NCBI GenBank assembly: GCA_041191145.1
Contig: JBEEPK010000010.1
Coordinates: forward strand, 1 to 43,487
From: UBA961 sp041191145
GTDB lineage: Bacteria > Bacteroidota > Ignavibacteria > Kapaibacteriales > UBA961
DNA: 43,487 nt
Reading direction: 5' to 3'
Part shown: positions 1 through 8,821 of the stretch, piece by piece
Layout: the number at the start of each line of letters is the position of its first letter
Numbering within the stretch: position 1 is the stretch's first letter
Notes under the pieces: generated by a model
What the model was told of the DNA's origin: nothing
What the model saw: the letters and a program-made list of their open reading frames with translations, nothing else
Database searches by the model: none
Program-made: the position numbers and the translations under genes

Positions 1-9
1 TTTTGCCGA

Positions 10-1275
10 ATGAATATTCACAGCAATGACCCCTATGCCGCTCTGCGGATTCCCTCCTTTCGACGCATTTTGCTAGGTAGACTTTTTCTTACGCTTGGTT
101 ATCAGATTCAAGCAGTTTCTATTGGTTGGCTTCTATATATCAAAACAGGTGATCCGCTTGCTCTTGGATTGAGTGGTTTGGCAGAGGCAATTCCATATAT
201 AACTACATCAATGTTTTCCGGTTTATTGGCAGATACTAAAAATCGCAAGCATGTGTTTGTAATGGGTGCTGTTGTGCTTTTGATTTCTTCGGTAATTCTT
301 TTGCTTCGAATCATGAGCGATCTTGCAAATCCAAATCCCGGAATACATACCCTACCCTATTATATTGTTTTGGCTTCTGTTGGTTTGGCCAGAGGCTTTA
401 TGGGACCTTCTTTACAAGCATTATGGGCGGATATCGTACCCAAGGAAATTTATCACAATGCTGCCACATGGTCAGCGAATCTTTTCAACTTTGCTGCAGT
501 GTCCGGTCCTGCAATCGGAGGGTTGATGTATGGATTCATGGGTCCGATTTCAGCCAATATCGCCGTTTGTACTTTGCTCGTACTATCATTGACAGCATTC
601 ACATTCGTTCGATATGTGAGACCGCAGCATAAACCGAGTAATGAAAGTCTTGGACATAAATTGACTGCCGGACTGAAATTCGTGTTTTCCCATCAAGTAT
701 TGGTCGGCGCTATGGCACTTGACATGTTTGCAGTATTATTCGGTGGTGCGCTTGCACTTCTGCCGGCATTCACAAAAGATGTTTTACATCTAGGACCCGA
801 AGCATTGGGTATTCTTCGCGCTTCTCCATTTGTCGGTTCACTTCTCATGGGAATGTATTTGGCACATCATCCACCGATTGGTCAAACCGGAAAATTACTC
901 CTCATTGCTGTTGCCGGTTTTGGAGTATGTATGATAGCATTTGCGCTTTCCACCAATTATTATTTGTCTTTGCTTTTGCTTGCATCAAGCGGAGCTTTCG
1001 ATAATATAAGCATGGTGATCAGAGGAAGCATAGCTCAGCTTCTCACACCCGATGAAATGCGAGGAAGAGTTTCGGCAGTGAATGGAATATTCATCGGTGC
1101 CTCTAATGAAATCGGGGCATTTGAAAGTGGTTTGGCCGCGAGATTTCTCGGACTCATTCCATCAGTCATTGCAGGCGGTTCAATGACATTACTCATCGTT
1201 GCCCTCACATCATGGCGTTTACCAGCAATGCGTTCATTCTCAATCAAAGAACATGGTATGAATCAAGACCGTTGA
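10..1275 (+). CDS. MFS efflux transporter, EntS/MFS_3-like
   Basis: The 421-residue protein is an integral membrane transporter of the major facilitator superfamily, with about twelve hydrophobic segments. Between the second and third segments it has a motif A-like loop (GLLADTKNRK, about residues 70-79). Near residues 344-357 it has LTPDEMRGRVSAVN, followed by FIGASNEIG, which is characteristic of the EntS/MFS_3 branch (siderophore or drug exporters). Length is normal for the family. The ATG at 10 lies close to the window edge and no Shine-Dalgarno sequence is visible. It is the first visible gene of a same-strand run with the YbdK-like ligase 74 bp downstream. The substrate cannot be deduced; nothing nearby makes a siderophore. 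Confidence 0.88.
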   Translation: MNIHSNDPYAALRIPSFRRILLGRLFLTLGYQIQAVSIGWLLYIKTGDPLALGLSGLAEAIPYITTSMFSGLLADTKNRKHVFVMGAVVLLISSVILLLRIMSDLANPNPGIHTLPYYIVLASVGLARGFMGPSLQALWADIVPKEIYHNAATWSANLFNFAAVSGPAIGGLMYGFMGPISANIAVCTLLVLSLTAFTFVRYVRPQHKPSNESLGHKLTAGLKFVFSHQVLVGAMALDMFAVLFGGALALLPAFTKDVLHLGPEALGILRASPFVGSLLMGMYLAHHPPIGQTGKLLLIAVAGFGVCMIAFALSTNYYLSLLLLASSGAFDNISMVIRGSIAQLLTPDEMRGRVSAVNGIFIGASNEIGAFESGLAARFLGLIPSVIAGGSMTLLIVALTSWRLPAMRSFSIKEHGMNQDR

Positions 1276-1349
1276 AATCCTACAATGGAAAGCCGAATAA
1301 TCTTTGTAATTTGTCATGCAGTATTCCACCAATCTCCTGATACATCAAT

Positions 1350-2537
1350 ATGGAACCCGAATTAGCGGGTAAACCCGCAATAGCAATCGATGCAGATATT
1401 TCTCCTTCCTTTACTTTGGGGATCGAAGAAGAGTATATGGTGATCGATCCGCTCACATTCAATCTCAAATCACATATCGATGTTGGCTTGCTAGAGAAAA
1501 GTCAATTGCTCCTTCATGAACATGTCAAGCCCGAAATGCATGGCAGTATGCTAGAAATTGGAACGAATATTTGCTCCAATATCGGACAAGCCAAGACGGA
1601 ATTGACAAAAATGCGATCGATCATTTGGGCTTTGTGCAGGCAAAATGGATTACTTCTCGGAGCGGCAAGCACACATCCTTTTGCAGAGTGGGAAGATCAG
1701 GAGATTTATCCCGATGAACGCTATCAAATCTTGATTCGAGATATGCAAATGCTGGCCAGATCACTCGTGATTTTCGGCATGCATATTCACATCGGCATCG
1801 AAGATCGTAATCTTCAAATTCAAATCATGAATGAAATGCGCTATTTCTTGCCACATATTCTAGCCATTTCAACGAATTCACCGTTTTGGACAGGACATGT
1901 CACAGGTTTGAAATCGTATAGATCCAAAGTTTTTGAAAATTTCCCACGCACAAATCTTCCGGATGAATTTCAAAGTTATGCTGAATATCAGGCCTATGTT
2001 GATATGCTCATGAAAACCGGATGCATAGACAATGCCAAGAAGATTTGGTGGGATATAAGACCGCATCCAGTGTATCCTACTCTTGAAATTCGCATTTGTG
2101 ATATTCCAATGCGCATAGAGGAAACCATTGCCATTGCTGCATTATGTCAGGCAATTGTGAAAAAACTCTATACATTATATACCAAGAATCTTAGTTTCAG
2201 AAGATATTCCAGAGCTTTGATTCTTGAAAATAAATGGCGCGCAGTTCGCTATGGACTCGATGGAAAATTGATTGATTTTGGTAAGCAAAAAGAAGTGCCA
2301 ACCAGAGATCTCATTCGCGAATTGCTTGAGTTCGTGGATGATGTTGTGGATGATCTTGGCTCCAGAAAAGAATTGGAGTTCATTCATGAAATTTTGGAAA
2401 TGGGCAGTGGTGCAGATCGACAGATAAAAGTATATGAAGCCACAAATTCATTTGATGAAGTGGTTGCCTATATTCACAAACAAAGCACAATGGGTTTGCA
2501 TGATGATGTAGGGCCATATATCAAAGATATACGCTAA
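1350..2537 (+). CDS. carboxylate-amine ligase, GCS2/YbdK family
   Basis: This 395-residue protein belongs to the glutamate-cysteine ligase type 2 (YbdK) superfamily, ATP-dependent enzymes that join a carboxylate to an amine. The family signature TLGIEEEYMVID is near residues 22-34, FGMHIHIG near 142-150, and YPTLEIRICDIP near 241-253, so the nucleotide- and metal-binding parts of the fold are intact. Length matches the family (about 370-395). The only in-frame upstream start is ATG 1350, which leaves about 20 variable residues before the fold; no Shine-Dalgarno is seen. Only 6 bp separate it from the thioesterase gene downstream, so co-transcription is likely. Physiological substrate is unknown; E. 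coli YbdK has weak glutamate-cysteine ligase activity, which does not establish the role here. Confidence 0.88.
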   Translation: MEPELAGKPAIAIDADISPSFTLGIEEEYMVIDPLTFNLKSHIDVGLLEKSQLLLHEHVKPEMHGSMLEIGTNICSNIGQAKTELTKMRSIIWALCRQNGLLLGAASTHPFAEWEDQEIYPDERYQILIRDMQMLARSLVIFGMHIHIGIEDRNLQIQIMNEMRYFLPHILAISTNSPFWTGHVTGLKSYRSKVFENFPRTNLPDEFQSYAEYQAYVDMLMKTGCIDNAKKIWWDIRPHPVYPTLEIRICDIPMRIEETIAIAALCQAIVKKLYTLYTKNLSFRRYSRALILENKWRAVRYGLDGKLIDFGKQKEVPTRDLIRELLEFVDDVVDDLGSRKELEFIHEILEMGSGADRQIKVYEATNSFDEVVAYIHKQSTMGLHDDVGPYIKDIR

Positions 2538-2543
2538 GACAAT

Positions 2544-2990
2544 ATGCTCAGAACCAATAATCCTGAATTTCACAATACGATTTTGGCACATCTTGAAAGA
2601 CAAGAATTCATGAAGGCAATTGGTGCAAAGTTGACCTCCATTGAACTTGGTAAAGTAATCGCAGAAATACCACTCGAGAAGATGCATCAGCAACAAATTG
2701 GACTTGTACATGGCGGAGTTACAGCCACCATTGCAGATATAGCAGCAGGATTTGCAGGATTTACTTTGGTTGGTCCTGATGAACATACAGTCACAGCCGA
2801 AATCAAAGTCAGCTATCTAAGACCGGCAAAAGGCATCATGCTCAGAGCCATTGGTTCTGTTATCAAACAAGGTAGAACAATGCATTTTTGCGAAGCTCAT
2901 GTGTATTGTATCAATGAACAAGGTGATGAAGAATTGATTGCACATGCAACAACAACAATGGCTATCATCAAACCCGGTATCAAAGGGTAA
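2544..2990 (+). CDS. PaaI-like hotdog thioesterase
   Basis: The 148-residue protein is a single hotdog-fold domain of the PaaI/acyl-CoA thioesterase type, which hydrolyses acyl- or aryl-CoA thioesters in the cytoplasm. The catalytic-helix signature HGGVTATIADIAAGFA is at about residues 56-71, followed by the strand TAEIKVSYLRPA typical of the family, and a third strand with GRTMHFCEAHVY. Start ATG 2544 follows the ligase stop by 6 bp. The permease ATG follows its stop by one base, so this is the middle of an operon. Substrate cannot be read from sequence. Confidence 0.88.
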   Translation: MLRTNNPEFHNTILAHLERQEFMKAIGAKLTSIELGKVIAEIPLEKMHQQQIGLVHGGVTATIADIAAGFAGFTLVGPDEHTVTAEIKVSYLRPAKGIMLRAIGSVIKQGRTMHFCEAHVYCINEQGDEELIAHATTTMAIIKPGIKG

Positions 2991-2991
2991 T

Positions 2992-4467
2992 ATGCAAGAT
3001 CAAAAAGACTTCACTCCTACTTTAGGTCTCATAACAACTATTTCCATCGTTGTTGGAGGAGTGATTGGTAGCGGAATATTCAAAAAACCAGCCAGCATGG
3101 CTTCTCAGCTCGGCTCCCCTGAATTACTCATAGGAATTTGGGTCTTGGCAGGTGTATTGACATTATTCGGGGCATTGACAAATGCTGAGATAGCCGGTAT
3201 GATACCAAAAACCGGTGGTCAATATGAATTTTTCCGAATGATGTATGGAGAATTCACAGCATATCTCTATGGTTGGTCAATGTTTAGCGTCGTACAAACC
3301 GCCTCCATAGCATCCATCACATTCATATTCGCCGATTCTGTCCATTCCATTTATCCTTTACCTCAATTGTCACCTGATCTTGAAGCCTGGTCATTGCATC
3401 TTCCTATGATAGGTTCCATCTTTCCATTGAAGGATTTTGGTACCAAGATTCTGACTATCGTGGCCATTCTCTTTCTGACTTTCATTAATTATCGAGGTGT
3501 CTCTCTGGGTGGGACGGTGCAAGTCATGTTCACTGCACTCAAAGTATTGGCATTGCTATTCATCGTAGGAATGGCTTTCATGATTGGTAATGGAAGCATG
3601 ATGAATTTCTCTCAGGACATCATCTTGTCAAATGGTGCAAGCGCCATGCCACAAGATTGGTCATTGATTTCAGCTATAGTCATGGCTTTATCAGGAGCTT
3701 TTTGGGCATATGATGGCTGGAATAATATCACTTATATTGCAGGTGAAGTAAAAAATCCTTCCAAGACAATTCCACGAGGATTATTCCTCGGCATGATGAT
3801 CATCATCACTGTCTATGTTCTGATCAATCTCGCATATCTCTATATTCTCCCAATCGATGCAATGTCTCAATCCTCACTTGTTGCAGTCGATGTGGTTAAA
3901 GGAATTTTCTCTTCGATCAATCCTGCATTGGCATCTTTTGCGACAGGATTCATTGCCATCGCGATCATGATTTCAACATTTGGTGCATCAAATGGCACCA
4001 TACTTGTGAGTTCCAGAGTGTATTATGCAATGGCTAAACAAGGATTGTTTTTTCGATCTATGGGAAATGTTCATCCAACTTTTAAAACTCCCGGCAATGC
4101 TTTGATCATTCAAGGTATTTGGTCCTCCGTATTGGTATTCAGTGGTACTTTCGACACTCTCACTGACATGCTAATTTTTGTCTCTTGGATTTTCTATGCC
4201 ATGGGTGCATTTGGCGTTTTCGTATTGCGAAAAAAAATGCCCGATCATCCACGGCCATATAAAGTATGGGGTTATCCATTTGTGCCGGCCATATTTGTAC
4301 TTTTTGCGATTGGATTTGTGCTTTATACATTATACAATGACATTGCGATGTATACTGATGGAACAATGCCAATCATCAATTCTGTTTTTGGTTTGGTACT
4401 CGTCGCACTTGGAATACCGTTTTATCTGTATTTTCGCAAGCAACAGTTCAATACTTCTTCTGAATGA
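2992..4467 (+). CDS. APC-superfamily amino acid permease
   Basis: This 491-residue protein is a polytopic inner-membrane amino acid transporter of the APC superfamily, LAT/YfnA-like. The first membrane helix carries the unwound substrate-binding motif GGVIGSGIF (about residues 22-30), typical of the family, and about twelve hydrophobic segments follow. ATG 2992 was chosen because it lies one base after the thioesterase stop and is preceded by AAAGGG, and the protein then begins with the usual short hydrophilic tail; an in-frame start 54 bases upstream would lie inside the thioesterase gene. Its last codons overlap the next gene by 4 bp (ATGA). Substrate specificity is not deducible. Confidence 0.9.
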   Translation: MQDQKDFTPTLGLITTISIVVGGVIGSGIFKKPASMASQLGSPELLIGIWVLAGVLTLFGALTNAEIAGMIPKTGGQYEFFRMMYGEFTAYLYGWSMFSVVQTASIASITFIFADSVHSIYPLPQLSPDLEAWSLHLPMIGSIFPLKDFGTKILTIVAILFLTFINYRGVSLGGTVQVMFTALKVLALLFIVGMAFMIGNGSMMNFSQDIILSNGASAMPQDWSLISAIVMALSGAFWAYDGWNNITYIAGEVKNPSKTIPRGLFLGMMIIITVYVLINLAYLYILPIDAMSQSSLVAVDVVKGIFSSINPALASFATGFIAIAIMISTFGASNGTILVSSRVYYAMAKQGLFFRSMGNVHPTFKTPGNALIIQGIWSSVLVFSGTFDTLTDMLIFVSWIFYAMGAFGVFVLRKKMPDHPRPYKVWGYPFVPAIFVLFAIGFVLYTLYNDIAMYTDGTMPIINSVFGLVLVALGIPFYLYFRKQQFNTSSE

Positions 4468-5387
4468 CCATGAACACTACACTCTCGGTCTATTTTGGTT
4501 CTGAACGCACATATATCGCACTTCTCAATACTGCAAGAGAGGGGATGGAAGTATTGCATGTGAATGCATTTCCGCAAACACTGCGCAATGAAGATGATAT
4601 TCAGATCCTGTCCCAAATCATAAGCAAAGATCTTGCACCGTATTTTGGGATGGTTCAAATGGTAAATTTCAGTATCCCCATTGAAAAAGTCTATATCTAT
4701 CAAGTCCCCAATGCCGATCTATCCCGTAAAGCGGAAATCAAAGCATTATTGAATGAAGAGATTCAGCAAGTTGAACCAGAAAAGACAGCGGATGATTTTT
4801 CAATCATGCTCATTCCTGGTCATGCAACCGAAGATGGCTCAAAACATATGTTGGCAATCATGACTGATCTCGCTTTGATTGATATGGGTAAGAAGTGTTT
4901 TAGTTCATTTAAAGTCCCTATCAAATTCACTCAAAACAGCCAATTCTCTGCACATTCTGCATGCATGATGAATTATCCTGAATTTGCACATAAGACCATC
5001 GCGATACTAGGCGTTCAAGATCGCTTCATCGATGTGAGTGTTCTCAGTGAAGGAAATCTTGCTTTTTATTCTCTTTATGGAATTCCCGAGCAAGATGATT
5101 TTGGCTCTGTGTGTGTAAAGATTCTGACTTCCGTTCTTCCACAGTATCTTCCCTCTCCCGATCTTGCATTACTCTATGGCGAAGGATTACGCAAAGATTT
5201 GCTTGACACATTATCACATGCCGTAACCATCGACACAATGCGATTCAATGCTTTTCGTGGTCTGCTCTCGACCACTTCCCTTGGCATCAGTGCCATTGCA
5301 TTATGCAATAAGGCAGCGCATGTTTTTCCACCGGCTATCGGGGCAAGTCTTAAACCGCTTCAAGAGAAAGAAATCATGTTTCTTTAA
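4464..5387 (+). CDS. orphan PilM/actin-like ATPase-fold protein (tentative)
   Basis: I do not firmly recognise this 307-residue protein. It opens with a short strand-turn LSVYFGSERTYIALL, then VNFSIPIEKVYIYQVP and a helix with KAEIKALLNEEIQQVEP, and a second-half repeat IAILGVQDRFIDVSVLSEG. This order resembles the two-lobed actin-like fold of PilM, or the DUF3822 family of Bacteroidota. There is no signal peptide or membrane helix, so a cytoplasmic protein is likely. It overlaps the permease by 4 bp (ATGA), so it is translated from the same mRNA; a second ATG at 4470 is possible. No pilus or type II secretion genes are nearby, which makes a PilM role uncertain. Remote-homology search would be needed to settle the fold. 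Confidence 0.6.
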   Translation: MTMNTTLSVYFGSERTYIALLNTAREGMEVLHVNAFPQTLRNEDDIQILSQIISKDLAPYFGMVQMVNFSIPIEKVYIYQVPNADLSRKAEIKALLNEEIQQVEPEKTADDFSIMLIPGHATEDGSKHMLAIMTDLALIDMGKKCFSSFKVPIKFTQNSQFSAHSACMMNYPEFAHKTIAILGVQDRFIDVSVLSEGNLAFYSLYGIPEQDDFGSVCVKILTSVLPQYLPSPDLALLYGEGLRKDLLDTLSHAVTIDTMRFNAFRGLLSTTSLGISAIALCNKAAHVFPPAIGASLKPLQEKEIMFL

Positions 5388-5698
5388 TCATTTCGATATG
5401 ATAGATGAAAATGTGAAATGCATGTCATCCTTCAACATAACATGATGAACATATATTGTTCGGGGTATCAGAGCGAATTTCATGCTTCCCTTCATCCCCT
5501 AACCACTTCTTTTGATTGGTACAATCTCAATTCCTTGAATTTCATGAATGGGGAGATAGAAAAGTCTATTGTGCTGAAATCATTGTACATATCAACAAAA
5601 ACGCAAAGAAATATCTCATAATTTGAATCAAGTTGTGACGAATCGTAGTTTGCGGTGTTATTGATCATCTATATTCCATCATCTTTCGGTAAAAATCT
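5388..5698. other. 311-bp intergenic region, no gene recognised
   Basis: This AT-rich gap separates the permease operon from the T9SS-exported BNR protein. I see no tRNA-like element, no strong hairpin with a T-run and no credible small gene; a 67-codon reading frame inside it has low-complexity composition and no ribosome-binding site. A TAGTTTG heptamer near 5647-5653 lies about 46 bases before the ATG at 5699 and is a one-base-short version of the Bacteroidota -7 element (TAnnTTTG). A promoter for the downstream gene must lie in this region, but I cannot place it with confidence. Confidence 0.5.
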
Positions 5699-8600
5699 AT
5701 GAAGTTCTTTTCGTACTTCTTCTCACTTCTTGTTTTGTTTACATTGCATTCCCTTGCACAACCCTCAAGATTTGAATCTCGTGGAATGGGTGGTGGATCA
5801 ACATTCCATTCATTGTCGATTGCACCTACCATGCCATATACACTTCGTGTATCCGGTTCAGCATCCCAAATGTTTTCAAGTACGGATCTTGGTATATCAT
5901 GGAATGCATACCCGCATGCAACTATTTCCGGTGGAAGTTCTGCAGGCAATGTAACATTCACTTCAAATGCTCAAATAATGTATGCAATCTCCGAGAAAGA
6001 TGGAGACTATATTCCCGTTCGTTCCAGTGATGGCGGAAGAAGTTGGAACCCAATCAATGATCCAACCTTTGGTGGTGCATATTATATTCATGCTGATCCG
6101 GCCTCAACAAATAGACTGATTGTCTCAGATTATACCGATGTCTATTTTTCATCCGACGGCGGAGCAAATTGGACGATTGCAATCAGTGAAATCTCCGATG
6201 GAGCCGATGGATGCTATATCGCCGGCGTATTGTTTGATGGCACCTATATCATGATTGCAACACAAGCCGGGATCTATACCTCTGATGATGATGGCCTCAC
6301 TTTCATCAAAGATTCTTTCTATGAATTTCCGAAAGAGACAGGTATCATAGCATTTACCTATGGGGCAAGTGGCAATCTATTTCGCTTGGCTTGCTTGACA
6401 GGTCCGATGGATATGCTCTATCCCGGAATCGAACCCGATGAAATCATCGCTTATGATGATCTCTATGTCATGGATGTGATCAATGGACTATCCGGAGATT
6501 GGGTTTCTCGAAAGTCTGCTTTGCCTGGAACATTTTTACCAAATCATCTGAGTATGTCGATAAATGATCCATCGCGATTATATCTAGCCGGATCAAATGA
6601 TATGAATGAACCCGTGATCTTGCGTTCAATCAATGGTGGGAATGCATTTACTTCAGTCTTCAAGACCGAAAACAATGCAAATATTGCAAGCGGTTGGATT
6701 GGTTCCGGTAGTACATGGGATTGGACTTATGCGGGAACGGCAATGACATTTTCAGTGTCTTCGAAAAATCCTCAAATCCTTGCAATGGGTGATTATGCTT
6801 CGCTTCATATCAGTACAAATGGTGGCGATTCCTGGAAGCAAGCATATCTCAGAACTGCAGATGAGAATCCCCAGAATACACTTATTCCTCAATCTTCCAC
6901 ATATCAATCCAATGGATTGGAGAATTCAACGGTACATGATATTCTCTATGCAGATTCAACAATCGTATTGGCGGGAATTGATGCAGGTGGAATCATTCGA
7001 TCAATGGATAATGGAATTTCATGGAAGAAGATTAGCATTCCCGCAACATTTTCAACCTGTTATGATTTTGAGATATCCGATGGCATCATTTATGCCGCAG
7101 TATCTTCACTCTCTTCATTATACTCGATTGGAAAAGTGACTGATATGTTGATCAATACCGCTCCAAGTGCCATTCTGAAATCAACCGACAAAGGTACTAC
7201 TTGGACAATAGTCAAAGAATTTCCTTCTCCCATTTCAAGTTTGTGCATCGATCCGCAAAATCCCAATAGACTCTATGCCGGAATCGCTCATTCCACTCAA
7301 GGTGGAATCATCGTGAATGATAATGTTTCAGGAGTTGGTACTTGGAAGAATCTTGCAAATCCACCAAGAACTGAAGGACATCCGCATACTATCAAAGTAA
7401 TGAAAGATGGAACACTCATCGCAAGTTTCACAGCCAGAAGAAATGGAACAGTGCTCACGCAAAGTGCCGGCTTATTTACATCAAATGATGGCGGTAAAAC
7501 TTGGACAGATGTCTCCATTGATGAAATGAAACGATGGACAACATCTTTTTCCATTGATCCGCATGATCCATATCGTAATACATGGTATGTCACAACATGG
7601 AGTGACCCGACAAATGCGAATGATAATTCAGGCGGTGTATATCGCACAACGAATCGTGGAAGAAATTGGACGCGAATCGTAACATTACCGGTCCGCAATG
7701 GATATGCTGGAAGAATCAATACATGCGAAATCAATCCTACACAAAATGGCCAATTATATATTGCCACTGAAACGCATGGACTCTATCTGTCGCAAAATGC
7801 AAATGCATCAAATCCTACAAGTGGTGAATTGGCGAATATATTCCCTGCAAGAGCATCACGCACCATTTCCTTCAAACAATTTGCACCTTGGGAAATATTC
7901 ATCGGAACAGTGGGCAATGGATTACGATTCGGAAAAACCACAATCCCACAAATTCCATATCAGACTTCGACATTCCCAATGCGAGATACCGTTATTACAT
8001 ATGAGAAAGGATTCAAACCACAGTTGACCATTCTTCCTCAGTGGAATGTCGCACAAAATAGAACACAAGCACAAGCCAGATTTTCAAATAGTCGATCATT
8101 CACCAAAGCAGATACGATTGATATCATCAATATCAATGCAAATCATATTCCCGGCAATGTTCCCGGTATCGATTCCATTTGGTATATGCAAAGTCGCATA
8201 GGCAATATGTCCGGCTGGAGCGCATGGTCTGAAATGATTGCCATCACATTCAGAGAAGTTAATACCGGAAATGTACCCGTAATTACATTATTGCAACCAA
8301 AATCAGATACGGTCATTCAATATCTTGAAGGAGAAAAACCCGTGCTTGTGATCTCTTGGAATGCAAAAGCAGAAGATAGTATCAGTAAATCCCAAGTTCG
8401 CTTTTCCATCAATGAGAATTTTGTACCATTGGCAGATACGATCGATGCAGGAATCATACCTTCCATTTCTTTGCCATCTTCTATCCCTGGTTCTGATTCC
8501 GTGTGGTATATGCAGGTGCGCGCTGAGAATAGAACTGGTTGGGGACCCTGGACCGAACGAAAAAAACTCACCTTCTCAAAGAAATCATCCAGTGATATCA

Positions 8601-8821
8601 TGGATGAAACAAATGGATTCAATCTCATGCCGAATCCCGTGGGTGACATATTGACCATCTCAAGCAATTCCCAAGATGTATTTCGAGTGTATTCCATGAC
8701 GGGTGAGGAAATCCTAAACGGCAAAACGGGAATTCCCTTGAATGTCTCAGGAATTCCCGCCGGCTTATATCTTGTGCGATTTGATCAACTCAAAGTCACA
8801 ATGCGATTTATCAAGGAGTGA
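5699..8821 (+). CDS. secreted BNR/beta-propeller protein with T9SS sorting domain
   Basis: The 1040-residue protein is predicted to be exported. Its N-terminus is a signal peptide (MKFFSYFFSLLVLFTLHSLAQ), and the body contains at least eight Asp-box/BNR repeats of the form S-x-D-x-G-x-x-W (SSDGGRSW, SSDGGANW, STNGGDSW, SMDNGISW, STDKGTTW, SNDGGKTW, TTNRGRNW), which build a sortilin/VPS10-like beta-propeller. Two tandem FN3-like modules follow (about residues 765-960, each with WYMQ and GWSAW or GWGPW). The last 75 residues (NPVGDILTISS to AGLYLVRF) are a type A T9SS sorting domain (Por_Secre_tail). Its stop codon directly abuts the stop of the BNR gene on the other strand. Function is unknown; surface-bound or secreted enzyme or binding protein. 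Confidence 0.87.
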   Translation: MKFFSYFFSLLVLFTLHSLAQPSRFESRGMGGGSTFHSLSIAPTMPYTLRVSGSASQMFSSTDLGISWNAYPHATISGGSSAGNVTFTSNAQIMYAISEKDGDYIPVRSSDGGRSWNPINDPTFGGAYYIHADPASTNRLIVSDYTDVYFSSDGGANWTIAISEISDGADGCYIAGVLFDGTYIMIATQAGIYTSDDDGLTFIKDSFYEFPKETGIIAFTYGASGNLFRLACLTGPMDMLYPGIEPDEIIAYDDLYVMDVINGLSGDWVSRKSALPGTFLPNHLSMSINDPSRLYLAGSNDMNEPVILRSINGGNAFTSVFKTENNANIASGWIGSGSTWDWTYAGTAMTFSVSSKNPQILAMGDYASLHISTNGGDSWKQAYLRTADENPQNTLIPQSSTYQSNGLENSTVHDILYADSTIVLAGIDAGGIIRSMDNGISWKKISIPATFSTCYDFEISDGIIYAAVSSLSSLYSIGKVTDMLINTAPSAILKSTDKGTTWTIVKEFPSPISSLCIDPQNPNRLYAGIAHSTQGGIIVNDNVSGVGTWKNLANPPRTEGHPHTIKVMKDGTLIASFTARRNGTVLTQSAGLFTSNDGGKTWTDVSIDEMKRWTTSFSIDPHDPYRNTWYVTTWSDPTNANDNSGGVYRTTNRGRNWTRIVTLPVRNGYAGRINTCEINPTQNGQLYIATETHGLYLSQNANASNPTSGELANIFPARASRTISFKQFAPWEIFIGTVGNGLRFGKTTIPQIPYQTSTFPMRDTVITYEKGFKPQLTILPQWNVAQNRTQAQARFSNSRSFTKADTIDIININANHIPGNVPGIDSIWYMQSRIGNMSGWSAWSEMIAITFREVNTGNVPVITLLQPKSDTVIQYLEGEKPVLVISWNAKAEDSISKSQVRFSINENFVPLADTIDAGIIPSISLPSSIPGSDSVWYMQVRAENRTGWGPWTERKKLTFSKKSSSDIMDETNGFNLMPNPVGDILTISSNSQDVFRVYSMTGEEILNGKTGIPLNVSGIPAGLYLVRFDQLKVTMRFIKE

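Noticed and set aside
5418..5621. Small 67-codon ORF in the 311-bp gap
   Set aside because: No ribosome-binding site, no recognisable sequence and biased composition; chance ORF in AT-rich DNA.
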